This document shows, piece after piece, positions 32,945-41,813 of a DNA stretch of 64,000 nucleotides. The notes under the pieces were generated by a model, which was given only the letters and a program-made list of their open reading frames with translations, did no database searches and was not told the origin of the DNA. Origin of the DNA: CAYXGZ01 sp964464755. Its GTDB lineage: Bacteria; Planctomycetota; MHYJ01; JACPRB01. The stretch spans positions 1-64,000 of the forward strand of contig CAYXGZ010000006.1 of assembly GCA_964464755.1 (NCBI GenBank). Direction: 5' to 3'. Made by a program: the position numbers and the translations under genes. Position 1 is the stretch's first letter, and the number at the start of each line of letters is the position of its first letter.

Positions 32945-35632
32945 CTACCGCACGACCATCCCCACGGCGACGAGCCGGCCGTCCCGGCCCGCGAAGACGA
33001 GCTCCGAGACGCCGTCCCGGCCCAGGTCCGCGGCCAGCGGGGCCGCCGAGGGCGCGTCGCCGCCGAGGTACCACCAGCGCAGGCGGCCGTCCGCCTCGAG
33101 CACCGAGAGCTTGCGGTCGTCCGAGGCGACGGCGATGTCGAGCTTCCCGTCGCCGTCGAAGTCGCCCCACGAGGCCCGGTGGCGGATCGACTGGTCCGCG
33201 CGGTGTCTCCAGCGCTCCTCGCCCGACTCGGGATCGAGCGCCACGAGCAGCCCCTCCTCCGTCGACACGAGGACCAGCGGCCCCGTCGCGACCTCCGTCG
33301 GGATCGCGCCGAGCGTCCGCGTCCAACGCCGCTCGCCGGAGCGCAGCGACCAGCACGACGCCTCGCCGCCCCCGGCGACGAGGAGCGCGTCGGAGCGCTC
33401 GTCCACGGTCCAGGCCGCCACGGGCGTCGGCAGGTCGAAGGCCCGCGTCGACTTCCCGTCGGTCACCACGACGCGCCGGCCCTCGGTGACCGCGACCGTC
33501 GAACCCTTCCAGGCGGCGGGCGGCCCCATGGGACGCGCGCCGAGATCCACGGACCACGACTCGGCGGGCTTCAGCGCGAGCAGGTCACGGCCCGAATAGG
33601 CCTTGAGCGTGCCGTCCCAGGAGGCGACGACGGGATCCGGGATGCGATCGCCGTTGAAGTCCATGGGAGTCGCCCGCACGAGGCTCCGGGTGCCGGTGTC
33701 CATGTAATACCGCGCCGCGCCGTCGCGGCCCCGGAGACACAGGAAGCCCGCCGCGCCGACGCCCACGAGCAGGTCCGGCTTCCCGTCGCCGTCCGCATCG
33801 AAGACGACGGGCTGGCCGGGACCGAACTTCTTCGTCTCGTGCGTCCACAGGGCCCGGCCGTCCCGGCCGGAATGCGCGACGACCTTGCCGTCCTTGAAGC
33901 CGGCGACCACGTCGGGCACGCCGTCCTCGTCCAGGTCCGCGAGCACGGGCTCGGTGTAGACCGGCTCCCCGCCCCGGGTGCGCCACACGAGCGCGTCCGC
34001 CAGGTCGACCCGCTCCCGGACGTCGAGGCGGTCGTCCACCCGGAATTCGCGCCGCGCGAGCCGGTGCTGGGGACGGAAGAACTCCGCCCGGTATACCCCC
34101 TCGGAGACCCCGAGCAGCTCCACGGGCGACTGGAGCACGAGCTTCTGCGGCCCGTCGAGCCGGACCTCGCAGAGCGACGGCGAGGTCTGCAGGCTCATGC
34201 GTCCCGAGCGCGCCTCGAGCCGCTCGAGGCGGACCAGCTCGCCTCCGGCGGCGATCTCGACGGGCAGCTGCACGGGCCGGTACCCCGGCTTCGTGATGCG
34301 GAGCTCGTGCCGGCCCCGGGAGAGCGCGATCCGGGTGAGCGGCGTGACGCCCTCGGCGCGGACGCCGTCGATCCAGACCTCGGCCCCCGGCGGCTCCGTG
34401 CCCAGCGTCAGCTGCCCGGGCCTCCAGGCGAGGAAGACGCCGAACGCGAGCAGGAGGCAGCCCGAGGCCAGTAGCGCGGAGCCGAGCGCCGGGCGGCGGC
34501 GGATCCACGACCGCGCGACGCGCCAGGGCGAGGGCCCCTTCGCGGTCACGGGCTGGCCCATCAGGTAGCGCTCGAGGTCGCGCGCGAAATCGGCGGCCGT
34601 CGGGTAGCGGTCGGACTTCTCCTTGGACATCGCCTTGAGCACGATGCGCTCGAGGGGCTTGTCGATCGTCGGGTCGATCTTCCGCGGCGGCGTCGGGTCG
34701 TCCTCGATCACCTTGCGGAGCACGACGGCGGCCGTCGCCTCCATGAACGGGAGCTGCAGCGTCACGGCGTGGTAGAGGACGGCGCCGAGCGCGTACACGT
34801 CGGAGCGCGCGTCGAGGTCCTTGATGTGCCCGCGGGCCTGCTCGGGCGGCATGTAGTACGGCGTGCCCATCGCGGTGCCCGTCGAGGTGAGGAACGTGAT
34901 CGACTCGACCTCCTTCGCGAGGCCGAAGTCCATCAGGTGCGGCTCGTCCTGGGCGTCCACGACGATGTTCGCGGGCTTGAGGTCGCGGTGGATGATCCCC
35001 GCCCGGTGCGCGGCGTGCACGGCCTCGGCGACGCGGACCAGCACGCGGACCTTCGCGTCGCGCGAGAGGCGCGGCGGGCGGTTCGCGTCGATCGTCCCGG
35101 CGAACTCGTCGACGAGCAGCTCGTCGAAGCTGCGCCCCTCGACGTACTCCATGGTGAAGTACGGCACGCCCTCGTGGATGCCGGCCTCGAAGATCTGCAC
35201 GAGGTTGGGGTGGCGCACGCGGGCGGCGAGCTTCGACTCGCGCTGGAAGCGATGCAGGTCCTCCTCGGTGGCGATGTAGCGGTCGCTGAGGATCTTCAGC
35301 GCCACGACCCGGTCGAGCGACGTGTCGAGCACCTTGTAGACGGCGCCCATGCCGCCGCGGCCGATCTCCGAGAGGATCTCGTAGCGGCCGAAGGTGCGGC
35401 CCACGGCCAGGCCGGGGCGAGTGGCGGGCTCGAGGTCGGCGGTGGCCCCGACCTGCTGCAGCAGTTCCTGCACCTGCGCCGTCGTGGCGAGGCCCCGGAG
35501 CAGGAGCACCTGCCACAGGTTCATCGGCGGCGTGGACGTCTTCGCGGCGTGGAGGCACTCGTCGACCTCCCGGTCGGTGACGAGGCCCCGCGACACGGCG
35601 AGGCGGCCCAGTTCGAATTCCACTTCGGCCAT
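32945..35632 (-). CDS. Membrane Ser/Thr protein kinase with PEGA and FG-GAP/PQQ-like propeller
   Basis: A 895-aa protein. Residues 7-60 repeat the two-motif MshEN-like module (ELGRLAVSRGLVTDREVDE and a second copy). Kinase domain about 84-360: GRGGMGAV (91-98), K113, HRDLKP with D217, DFG D235. Membrane helix about 384-403. Outside: a PEGA-type domain (about 408-456) and a long beta-propeller with DLDEDGVPDVV, DADGDGKPDLL and DFDGDGKLDIA, calcium-binding FG-GAP/VCBS-like blades. CGGAG precedes the ATG by 5 nt. A transmembrane sensor kinase; the ligand is unknown. Confidence 0.88.
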   Translation of the reverse strand: MAEVEFELGRLAVSRGLVTDREVDECLHAAKTSTPPMNLWQVLLLRGLATTAQVQELLQQVGATADLEPATRPGLAVGRTFGRYEILSEIGRGGMGAVYKVLDTSLDRVVALKILSDRYIATEEDLHRFQRESKLAARVRHPNLVQIFEAGIHEGVPYFTMEYVEGRSFDELLVDEFAGTIDANRPPRLSRDAKVRVLVRVAEAVHAAHRAGIIHRDLKPANIVVDAQDEPHLMDFGLAKEVESITFLTSTGTAMGTPYYMPPEQARGHIKDLDARSDVYALGAVLYHAVTLQLPFMEATAAVVLRKVIEDDPTPPRKIDPTIDKPLERIVLKAMSKEKSDRYPTAADFARDLERYLMGQPVTAKGPSPWRVARSWIRRRPALGSALLASGCLLLAFGVFLAWRPGQLTLGTEPPGAEVWIDGVRAEGVTPLTRIALSRGRHELRITKPGYRPVQLPVEIAAGGELVRLERLEARSGRMSLQTSPSLCEVRLDGPQKLVLQSPVELLGVSEGVYRAEFFRPQHRLARREFRVDDRLDVRERVDLADALVWRTRGGEPVYTEPVLADLDEDGVPDVVAGFKDGKVVAHSGRDGRALWTHETKKFGPGQPVVFDADGDGKPDLLVGVGAAGFLCLRGRDGAARYYMDTGTRSLVRATPMDFNGDRIPDPVVASWDGTLKAYSGRDLLALKPAESWSVDLGARPMGPPAAWKGSTVAVTEGRRVVVTDGKSTRAFDLPTPVAAWTVDERSDALLVAGGGEASCWSLRSGERRWTRTLGAIPTEVATGPLVLVSTEEGLLVALDPESGEERWRHRADQSIRHRASWGDFDGDGKLDIAVASDDRKLSVLEADGRLRWWYLGGDAPSAAPLAADLGRDGVSELVFAGRDGRLVAVGMVVR

Positions 35633-35796
35633 GCGGACTCCGGGCGGTCCCCCAGATCCTGACGCGAAGGGAACGGGACGGACGGCGTGCCCGCTTCCCC
35701 TCTCTCTCCCCGAACCCTGCGGCCGGCGAAACCCCGGCCGCCCGACCCACGTAGTTATATACTGGAGCGGGTCCCCGATTCCAGAGCGAGGTTGAG

Positions 35797-37386
35797 ATGC
35801 CGGTCGCGTTCCGCCTGCTGCCCGCCCTGCTCCTGTTCCCCCTCCTCGCCGGCGCCCAGGACGGCCCGCCCGCCCCGGCGCCCGTCGACGCCACCGAGCT
35901 CATCGACCGACGCCTCCAGGCCGAGTGGAAGAAGAACGGCTGGATCGCCGCGAAGCCCGCCGACGACGCGGAGTTCCTCCGCCGCGTCCACCTCGACCTG
36001 CTCGGCGTCATCCCGCCCATCGACCTCGTCTCGCGCTTCCTCGCCGACAGGACGCCGGGCAAGCGCTCGAAGCTCGTCGCGGAGCTCCTCGACTCCGAGC
36101 GCTACGCCGAGAACTGGGCCGAGCTCTGGGAGGCCCTGCTCATCGGCTACGACGGCGCCGTGAAGAACGACTCGGGCGACTCGCTGCTGGCCTGGCTGCG
36201 CGACGAGGTCTTCTCGAAAAACCTCCCGTACGACGAGATGTTCCGCCGCCTGATCATGGCCAAGGGCAGCAACCGCGAGAACGGGCCCACGGTCTTCCTC
36301 TGGAAGCAGCTGCGCGCCGGCACCGGCGCCGTGGACGTGGCGACGAAGGTCTCGCGGCTCTTCCTCGGCACCCAGATCCAGTGCGCCCAGTGCCACGACC
36401 ACCCCTTCGACAAGTGGACGCAGGACGACTTCTACGGCGTCGCGGCCTTCTTCGCCCGGGTCCGCCAGCGCAAGGTCCGGCCCGACGACCCCCGCGACCA
36501 GGAGTTCGAGATCGTCGAGGACCGCCGCGGCGAGGCGGCCTACGGCGACGGCAAGGCCCGCAAGGTCGTCCCGCCCAAGTTCCTCGACGGCGGGGCCCCC
36601 GGCCCCTTCGAGGAGCGCCGCGTCGCCTTCGCGCGCATCGTGGCCCGCCCCGGCAACGCGCTCTTCGCCAAGGCGGCCGTGAACCGCGCCTGGGCCCATT
36701 TCTTCGGCCGCGGGATCATCCACCCCGTCGAGGAGATCAACGACCGCAACCGACCCTCGCACCCGGAGCTGCTCGAGGAGCTCGCCGCCGAGTTCGCCGC
36801 GCGCCGCTACGACCTCAAGTGGCTCATGCGCTCGATCGTCGAGACGAAGGCGTACCAGCTCTCGAGCCGCCGGCCCTCGGGCCGCGAGGCCCCGCCCGCC
36901 AAGTCGCACGCCCGGGCCCTCGTCCGCCCGCTCTCGCCCGAGGAGCTGCTCAACTCGATCATCGAGGCCACGGGCTCCGAGGAGCGCCTGCGGATGCAGG
37001 CGAAGCGCGCGGGCGGCAACCTGAACGTCGCGAACTTCAAGCGCGAGATGCTGCGCCAGTTCCGCTTCACGTTCGGCGACGACGAGGACGTCGAGAAGAC
37101 GGACTTCGAGGGCACGATCCCCCAGGCCCTGATGATGATGAACAGCGAGCTGCTGAACCGGGGCATCGTGGAGCGCGACCTGCGGCTCGACCAGGTCCTG
37201 AGGACCCGCCAGGCGCCCGCGGAGCGCATCGACGCGATCTTCCTCGCGATCCTCTCGCGGCACCCCACCCCGCGGGAGTACGCCCGCTACGGCGGCCACG
37301 TCCAGGAGTCCAAGGACGAGCGCCGGCCGTACGAGGACCTCTTCTGGACCCTGCTGAACTCCTCGGAGTTCATGTTCTCGCATTAA
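35797..37386 (+). CDS. DUF1549/DUF1553 secreted planctomycete protein
   Basis: A 529-aa protein with signal peptide (about 1-20), DUF1549 (DAEFLRRVHLDLLGVIP) and DUF1553 ending WTLLNSSEFMFSH, with C196-AQC199-H200. About half of its motif blocks match the copy at 27623-29287. TATACT (35758-35763) is a possible -10 element and GAGG precedes the ATG. It lies 58 nt before a DUF1501 gene, the typical pairing of these families, in which the two are thought to act together outside the cytoplasm. Function unsettled. Confidence 0.88.
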   Translation: MPVAFRLLPALLLFPLLAGAQDGPPAPAPVDATELIDRRLQAEWKKNGWIAAKPADDAEFLRRVHLDLLGVIPPIDLVSRFLADRTPGKRSKLVAELLDSERYAENWAELWEALLIGYDGAVKNDSGDSLLAWLRDEVFSKNLPYDEMFRRLIMAKGSNRENGPTVFLWKQLRAGTGAVDVATKVSRLFLGTQIQCAQCHDHPFDKWTQDDFYGVAAFFARVRQRKVRPDDPRDQEFEIVEDRRGEAAYGDGKARKVVPPKFLDGGAPGPFEERRVAFARIVARPGNALFAKAAVNRAWAHFFGRGIIHPVEEINDRNRPSHPELLEELAAEFAARRYDLKWLMRSIVETKAYQLSSRRPSGREAPPAKSHARALVRPLSPEELLNSIIEATGSEERLRMQAKRAGGNLNVANFKREMLRQFRFTFGDDEDVEKTDFEGTIPQALMMMNSELLNRGIVERDLRLDQVLRTRQAPAERIDAIFLAILSRHPTPREYARYGGHVQESKDERRPYEDLFWTLLNSSEFMFSH

Positions 37387-37444
37387 CCGCGCAACTTTCC
37401 CCGGGGCGCGGGGTTTTCCGAATATCCAGCGATACGAGGACCGA

Positions 37445-38788
37445 ATGAGCCATTCCTGCAGGGATTGCGGCGAGGTGCCCGGCTTCCGCGGCGCCCGCTG
37501 GTCGCGACGGAACTTCCTCGGCGCGGCGGGCGGCGGCTTCCTCGGCTTCGCCGCGGCCTCGCAGTCCGAGCTCCTGGGCGCGCCCGACCTCGGCCTGCTC
37601 CTGCCCCAGGACGGGCCCGCGGCCGCCAAGGCCACCGCGAAGTCCGTGATCGTCGTCTGGCTGGCGGGCGGCCCCTCGCACATCGACACCTTCGACCCCA
37701 AGCCGGGCGTCGACAACGGCGGCCCGACCAAGGCGATCGCCACCTCGGCGGACGGCGTGCAGATCGCGGAGTACCTGCCGCTGGTCGCCTCGCAGATGAA
37801 GCACGCCTCGCTGATCCGCTCGATGACCTCGAAGGAGGGCAGCCACGAGCGCGGCCGCTACCTGCTCCACACGGGCTACGCCCCGACCGGCACCGTCGTG
37901 CACCCCTCGATGGGCGCGATCACGGCCATGGAGACCGGCGCGAAGGACTTCGACCTGCCGAACTTCATCGCGATCAACAACCCGACCGAGGGCGCGGGCT
38001 TCCTGCCGCCCGATTACGCGCCCTTCGTCATCGACAACCCGAGCGCCGGCAACGACGGCCGCGTCGCCATCAAGAACCTCGCGCCCGCCAACGGCGACGA
38101 CAAGCGCTTCCGCGAGCGCCTGAAGCTCCTCGAGGAGCAGGAGAAGGAGTTCGCCAAGGAGCGCTCGAGCGAGGAGACCGAGAAGCACAAGACGGCCTAC
38201 GAGAAGGCCGAGAAGCTGATGCACACCCCCCTCCTCCGGGCCTTCAACCTCGGCGAGGAGAAGGAGGAGGTCCGCAAGGCGTACGGCTCCGACCGCTTCG
38301 GCCAGGGCTGCCTGCTCGCGCGGCGCCTCGTCGAGACCGGCGTGAAGTTCATCGAGATCGGCCTCGGCGGCTGGGACACGCACCAGGAGAACTTCCAGCG
38401 CGTCGGCGAGAACTGCCGCAAGCTCGACCCGGGCCTCGGCTCGCTGCTGAAGGACCTCGCGGAGCGCCGGCTGCTCGAGTCGACCCTCGTGCTCTGCCTC
38501 GGCGAGTTCGGCCGCACGCCCAAGATCAACAAGGACAACGGCCGCGACCACTACCCGAAGGTCTTCTCCGCCCTCATCGCCGGCGGCGGCGTCCAGGGCG
38601 GCCGCGTCGTCGGCGCCACCGATAAGGACGGCGTGGACGTGAAGGAGCGGCCCGTGTCGATCGGCGACCTGATGGCGACGGTGTACTCCTGCGTCGGCGT
38701 CGACGTGAAGAAGGAGATCTACTCGCCGCTCGGGCGCCCGCTCAAGTTCGTGGACAACGGCGCGCCGATCAAGGAGCTGCTGGCGTAG
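37445..38788 (+). CDS. DUF1501 protein with Tat signal (sulfatase-like fold)
   Basis: A 447-aa protein. Residues 20-26 (SRRNFLG) are a twin-arginine signal, preceded by a Cys pair (C5, C8). The core carries DUF1501 features: VWLAGGPSHIDTFDPKP, TSKEGSHERGRYLLHTG, GGWDTHQENF and LGEFGRTPKINKDNGRDHYP, an alkaline-phosphatase/sulfatase-like metal-binding arrangement. Such proteins probably bind divalent metal and act in the periplasm; the substrate is unknown. GAGGA lies before the ATG. It is cotranscribed with the DUF1549/1553 gene. Confidence 0.88.
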   Translation: MSHSCRDCGEVPGFRGARWSRRNFLGAAGGGFLGFAAASQSELLGAPDLGLLLPQDGPAAAKATAKSVIVVWLAGGPSHIDTFDPKPGVDNGGPTKAIATSADGVQIAEYLPLVASQMKHASLIRSMTSKEGSHERGRYLLHTGYAPTGTVVHPSMGAITAMETGAKDFDLPNFIAINNPTEGAGFLPPDYAPFVIDNPSAGNDGRVAIKNLAPANGDDKRFRERLKLLEEQEKEFAKERSSEETEKHKTAYEKAEKLMHTPLLRAFNLGEEKEEVRKAYGSDRFGQGCLLARRLVETGVKFIEIGLGGWDTHQENFQRVGENCRKLDPGLGSLLKDLAERRLLESTLVLCLGEFGRTPKINKDNGRDHYPKVFSALIAGGGVQGGRVVGATDKDGVDVKERPVSIGDLMATVYSCVGVDVKKEIYSPLGRPLKFVDNGAPIKELLA

Positions 38789-39068
38789 GACGTTCCCGCA
38801 GCCCCGCCACGGCGAGGAACGCGGCCAGCAGTCCGACGCCGGAACCGACCGGCCCCGCGGCGAAGGCCGCGAGCGCCAGGGCGAGCGGGACCAAGACCGG
38901 GACCGCCAGGGCCCTCGCCCCCCGCCCCCGGAGCCCCGCCGCGCGCAGCGCGAGCGCCCCGGCGAGGACGCCCCAGGCCCAGGGCCGGTGGGCGTGCAGC
39001 GCGGGGACGGCCGGGAAGACCGCGGCCGCGATCGAGGCCGCCAGAACCGCCAGGGAGTCCGGTCGCAC
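38769..39068 (-). CDS. Possible small membrane protein
   Basis: A 99-aa reading frame starting GTG at 39068, with three hydrophobic segments (LAVLAASIAAAVFPAVPALH, a Leu/Ala-rich middle and PLALALAAFAAGPVG). No ribosome binding site is visible, and it overlaps the DUF1501 stop by 20 nt. The interval 38789-39203 would otherwise hold only the promoter at 39128, so this is the best candidate gene there. GC-rich DNA produces hydrophobic Ala/Leu frames easily, so the call is tentative. Confidence 0.4.
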   Translation of the reverse strand: MRPDSLAVLAASIAAAVFPAVPALHAHRPWAWGVLAGALALRAAGLRGRGARALAVPVLVPLALALAAFAAGPVGSGVGLLAAFLAVAGLRERPTPAAP

Positions 39069-39127
39069 GGCCCGATTAGACGGGATCGGGGGCCCTTCGC
39101 CAAGACCCCTTTCCCTGCCGGAATCGC

Positions 39128-39155
39128 TTGACGGCCAACGTCTAGGGTCTATACG
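39128..39155 (+). promoter_or_regulatory. Promoter of the secreted protein gene at 39204
   Basis: TTGACG (39128-39133), a 16-nt spacer, and TATACG (39150-39155). A leader of about 45 nt follows, containing a GC-rich inverted repeat (CCCCTCCCGGGG) and GGAG before the ATG. Confidence 0.5.
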
Positions 39156-39203
39156 ATTTCGCGATTGCCCCTCCCGGGGCGGAACTCCATTGGAGATCCG
39201 GAG

Positions 39204-40340
39204 ATGAGGAAGCCTCTCCTGTCGGCGGCGGTGCTCGCGGCGGCCTTCGCCTCGGCGCCCCTCGCGAGCGACGCGCAAATCCACCAGCGCTGGAAGCTCG
39301 ACTACTCGATGGAGAAGCCCCAGATCCACACGCACCGGGCCCCCACCGGCGACCTCGAGGACTACTGGTGGTTCGCCTACACGCTCACGAACAACACCGA
39401 GCAGGTCGTCCCCCTCCTCACGGACATCGTCCTCTACGCCGAGACCGGCAAGGACCTCCAGGCCGACCTCTCGAAGGTCGATCCCGAGCGCATCAAGTCC
39501 GCCTCGGAAAACTCGGCCCGCGCCGCGAACCTGAAGTTCGGCCGCTACGTGTCGAACGTCGTCGTCCCCGAGGTCGTCGAGCACGAGATCATCGCCTACC
39601 ACGCGAAGATCGGGAACCGCTCCGCGGGCATCCTGCGGGAGTCGATCGAGTCCCTGAAGGCCGGCGACGAGAAGGGCTCCCGGTACTACCTGAACCCGAA
39701 GGAGCTGCGGGCCCAGAAGTTCATCAAGCCCGGCCAGGTCCTCCGCGGGCTGGCGATCTTCCGCAACGTCGACCCCCGGTCGCGCTACTTCGAGGTCCAG
39801 GTCTCCGGCCTCTGGGACGTCCTGCGCATCGAGAAGTTCATCGGCGAGAAGGACGAGCTCGAGGACGTGAAGATCCACTACGAGAACCGCGTCCTGGTCA
39901 CGCGCTACGACGTGCGCGGCGACGAGTTCGGCCGCGAGAAGGACGTCGTCGTCCAGCGCGGCATCGCCGACTGGTCCATCCGCAACATCGGGCCGATCGC
40001 CTCCAAGGAGACGCTCGCGAACCTCGTCGAGACGCTGCTCACCGTCCTGAAGCGGTGGGAGGAGTGCGTGAAGACGAACGTCGCGCCCGCCGACCTCGAG
40101 AAGGAGATCGCGAAGTTCAACCTCTCGCCCCAGGACTTCAACATCTCGGCCCGCGTCATCGGGCTGGCCCTCGGCAAGGACTTCGGCTACGACGTCTCCA
40201 AGAACCTCTTCGAGAACCAGGCCGCGGTCTGGCGCATCCACGAGTGGTGGGTGACGAACCGGAACCGCCTCGCGTTCAACGAGACGACGGGCCGCTTCGA
40301 GGTTCGCGAGGACATCCTGCCCGGCACCGTCCGCGACTAG
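39204..40340 (+). CDS. Secreted protein of unknown function
   Basis: A 378-aa protein with signal peptide (about 1-22). The rest is mixed alpha/beta with the opening RWKLDYSMEKPQIHTHRA and YWWFAYTLTNNTEQVVP, a beta-rich domain that may resemble an immunoglobulin-like or DUF-type periplasmic fold, then a helical C-terminal part (about 265-345). No catalytic motif identified. ATG 39204 is preceded by GGAGATCCGGAG. Followed by a strong bidirectional-looking terminator. Confidence 0.75.
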   Translation: MRKPLLSAAVLAAAFASAPLASDAQIHQRWKLDYSMEKPQIHTHRAPTGDLEDYWWFAYTLTNNTEQVVPLLTDIVLYAETGKDLQADLSKVDPERIKSASENSARAANLKFGRYVSNVVVPEVVEHEIIAYHAKIGNRSAGILRESIESLKAGDEKGSRYYLNPKELRAQKFIKPGQVLRGLAIFRNVDPRSRYFEVQVSGLWDVLRIEKFIGEKDELEDVKIHYENRVLVTRYDVRGDEFGREKDVVVQRGIADWSIRNIGPIASKETLANLVETLLTVLKRWEECVKTNVAPADLEKEIAKFNLSPQDFNISARVIGLALGKDFGYDVSKNLFENQAAVWRIHEWWVTNRNRLAFNETTGRFEVREDILPGTVRD

Positions 40341-40358
40341 CCTCCCGACGGAATCCCG

Positions 40359-40395
40359 CGGACCCCCGGGGCGACCCGGGGGTCCGTTTCATTTT
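40359..40395 (+). terminator. Intrinsic terminator between convergent genes
   Basis: A 12-bp stem (CGGACCCCCGGG, 40359-40370, with 40375-40386), GCGA tetraloop, then TTTCATTTT. It ends the gene at 40340 and overlaps the stop of the opposite gene at 40389. Confidence 0.8.
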
Positions 40396-41813
40396 CCGGC
40401 GGGCCAGCGGTGGCCACGCGCGATGGTGGCGCGCATGACGCGGCGGACCCGGGGCTTCCACTCCAGCGTCCAGGCCCGGTTCCAGCCCGCGTAGGCCCGG
40501 TAGAAGGCCAGGCGGTCCCCCACCGTCAGCGGCGCGGGCAGCGCGGCGTTGAGCTGCGCCAGATTGTGCAGGCGGCGCGACAGCGGGACCTCGCGGTAGA
40601 ACGTCACGCGGTCCACGTCGATGACGAGGAACTCCGGGCCGACCTTCCGTTCCCGCACCAGGACGTTGTTCGCCTTCAGGTCGTGGTGGTAGACGCCGTT
40701 GGCGTGCAGGCCGCGGACGAAGCGAGCGAGGCGGCCGAGGAAGTCGCGGCGCTGCGCGACCGGGGCGCCGGGGAACTTCTTCGCGATGTGCCGGTCCAGC
40801 GTGTCCGCGTCCGCGATCCATTCCCCGAGCACGAGCCGGCCCTCGAGGGCCCAGAGCCGGGGCGTCGGGACGTGGCGGACCTCGAGCGCGTGCGCGTTCC
40901 TCCAGATCGCCCGGGCCTTCGGATCCTCCCGGACGAAGCGGCCCGCGTCGACCAGCCAGAGACGGCGGCGGCCGACGGCCTTCACCTCGCGGATCGGGTG
41001 CGCCCGGAGGATCGCCCGGGCCTGCTCGGGTTCGAGCGGCCGTCGCAGGAGCAGCCCGCCCGACTTCTGGAAGCCGGAGCCGGTGGAGAGGCAGCGCCCG
41101 GAGCGGCTCCGGGCGTAGCGCTCGCGGGCCGCCTCGAACTCCTCGCGCACGTCCAGGAGCCTCGCCTTGGGGACCCGGCCGCCGTGGTAGGCCTCGAGGA
41201 AGCGCACCTGGTCCGCGGGCCCGAAGAACGTGTGCAGCGAGTGGAGCAGGAAGCCCAGGCCCCGCGCCCGCTCGGACGCGGAGAGGTCGTCGTCGAGCTC
41301 GGCCCGGTGCACGTCGATGAGGTGCAGCACCGGCTCCGAGGGCGGTCCGGTGAAGAGGATGTTCCCGAGGTGGAAGTCGTCGTCCCGGACCCCGGCGTCG
41401 TGGACCCGGCGGACGAAGCGGCCGAGGGCGGCGAGCAGCGAGCGGCGCTCGGCGGGCGCGATGGGGCGCTCGACGGCGTCGCGCAGGACGCGGGTTCCGG
41501 GGATCTCCTCGGTCGCGACGAAGGAGCGCCCGTCGGCGACGCCCCAGGCGACGGGTCGCGGCGCGGGGATGCCGGCGGCCCGCAGGTGCTCGAGGATGCG
41601 GTATTCGTGCCGGGCCCGGTCGCGGAACAGGCGGCGCAGGCGCGCGGCCGGGCCCCGCGCCCGGAACTCCTTCACGTAGTAGACGGGCAATCCGGGGACC
41701 GAGATGCGGCGCACCGCCCGGGCCGAGTTCTCCTTGATGACCTCGGAGGGGTACGCCCCGCCGAGGATGCCCTCCGCCTTCCCGAGGAAGTCGGGATCTC
41801 CCTGCGCCTTCAC
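40389..41813 (-). CDS. Tandem double WaaP/Kdo-kinase-like protein
   Basis: A 474-aa protein with two LPS-kinase-like domains. N-terminal copy (about 25-240): YYVKEF, RHEYRILEHLRAAGIPAPRP, DDDFHLGNILF and LIDVHRA. C-terminal copy (about 270-465): YHHDLKANNVLV and LVIDVDRV. Both hold the Asp and Asn of the catalytic loop and the metal Asp; the nucleotide-binding Lys is clear in the first copy and uncertain in the second. WaaP/KdkA-type kinases phosphorylate LPS core heptose or Kdo. The GTG start (41813) overlaps the stop of the heptosyltransferase gene as GTGA. Either both kinases act on two core positions or one is regulatory. Confidence 0.78.
   Translation of the reverse strand: MKAQGDPDFLGKAEGILGGAYPSEVIKENSARAVRRISVPGLPVYYVKEFRARGPAARLRRLFRDRARHEYRILEHLRAAGIPAPRPVAWGVADGRSFVATEEIPGTRVLRDAVERPIAPAERRSLLAALGRFVRRVHDAGVRDDDFHLGNILFTGPPSEPVLHLIDVHRAELDDDLSASERARGLGFLLHSLHTFFGPADQVRFLEAYHGGRVPKARLLDVREEFEAARERYARSRSGRCLSTGSGFQKSGGLLLRRPLEPEQARAILRAHPIREVKAVGRRRLWLVDAGRFVREDPKARAIWRNAHALEVRHVPTPRLWALEGRLVLGEWIADADTLDRHIAKKFPGAPVAQRRDFLGRLARFVRGLHANGVYHHDLKANNVLVRERKVGPEFLVIDVDRVTFYREVPLSRRLHNLAQLNAALPAPLTVGDRLAFYRAYAGWNRAWTLEWKPRVRRVMRATIARGHRWPAGK

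Noticed and set aside
38789..39127. A structured RNA in the interval after DUF1501
   Set aside because: No clear stem-rich conserved motif or riboswitch-like core was seen; the small membrane ORF and the downstream promoter are the only supported signals.
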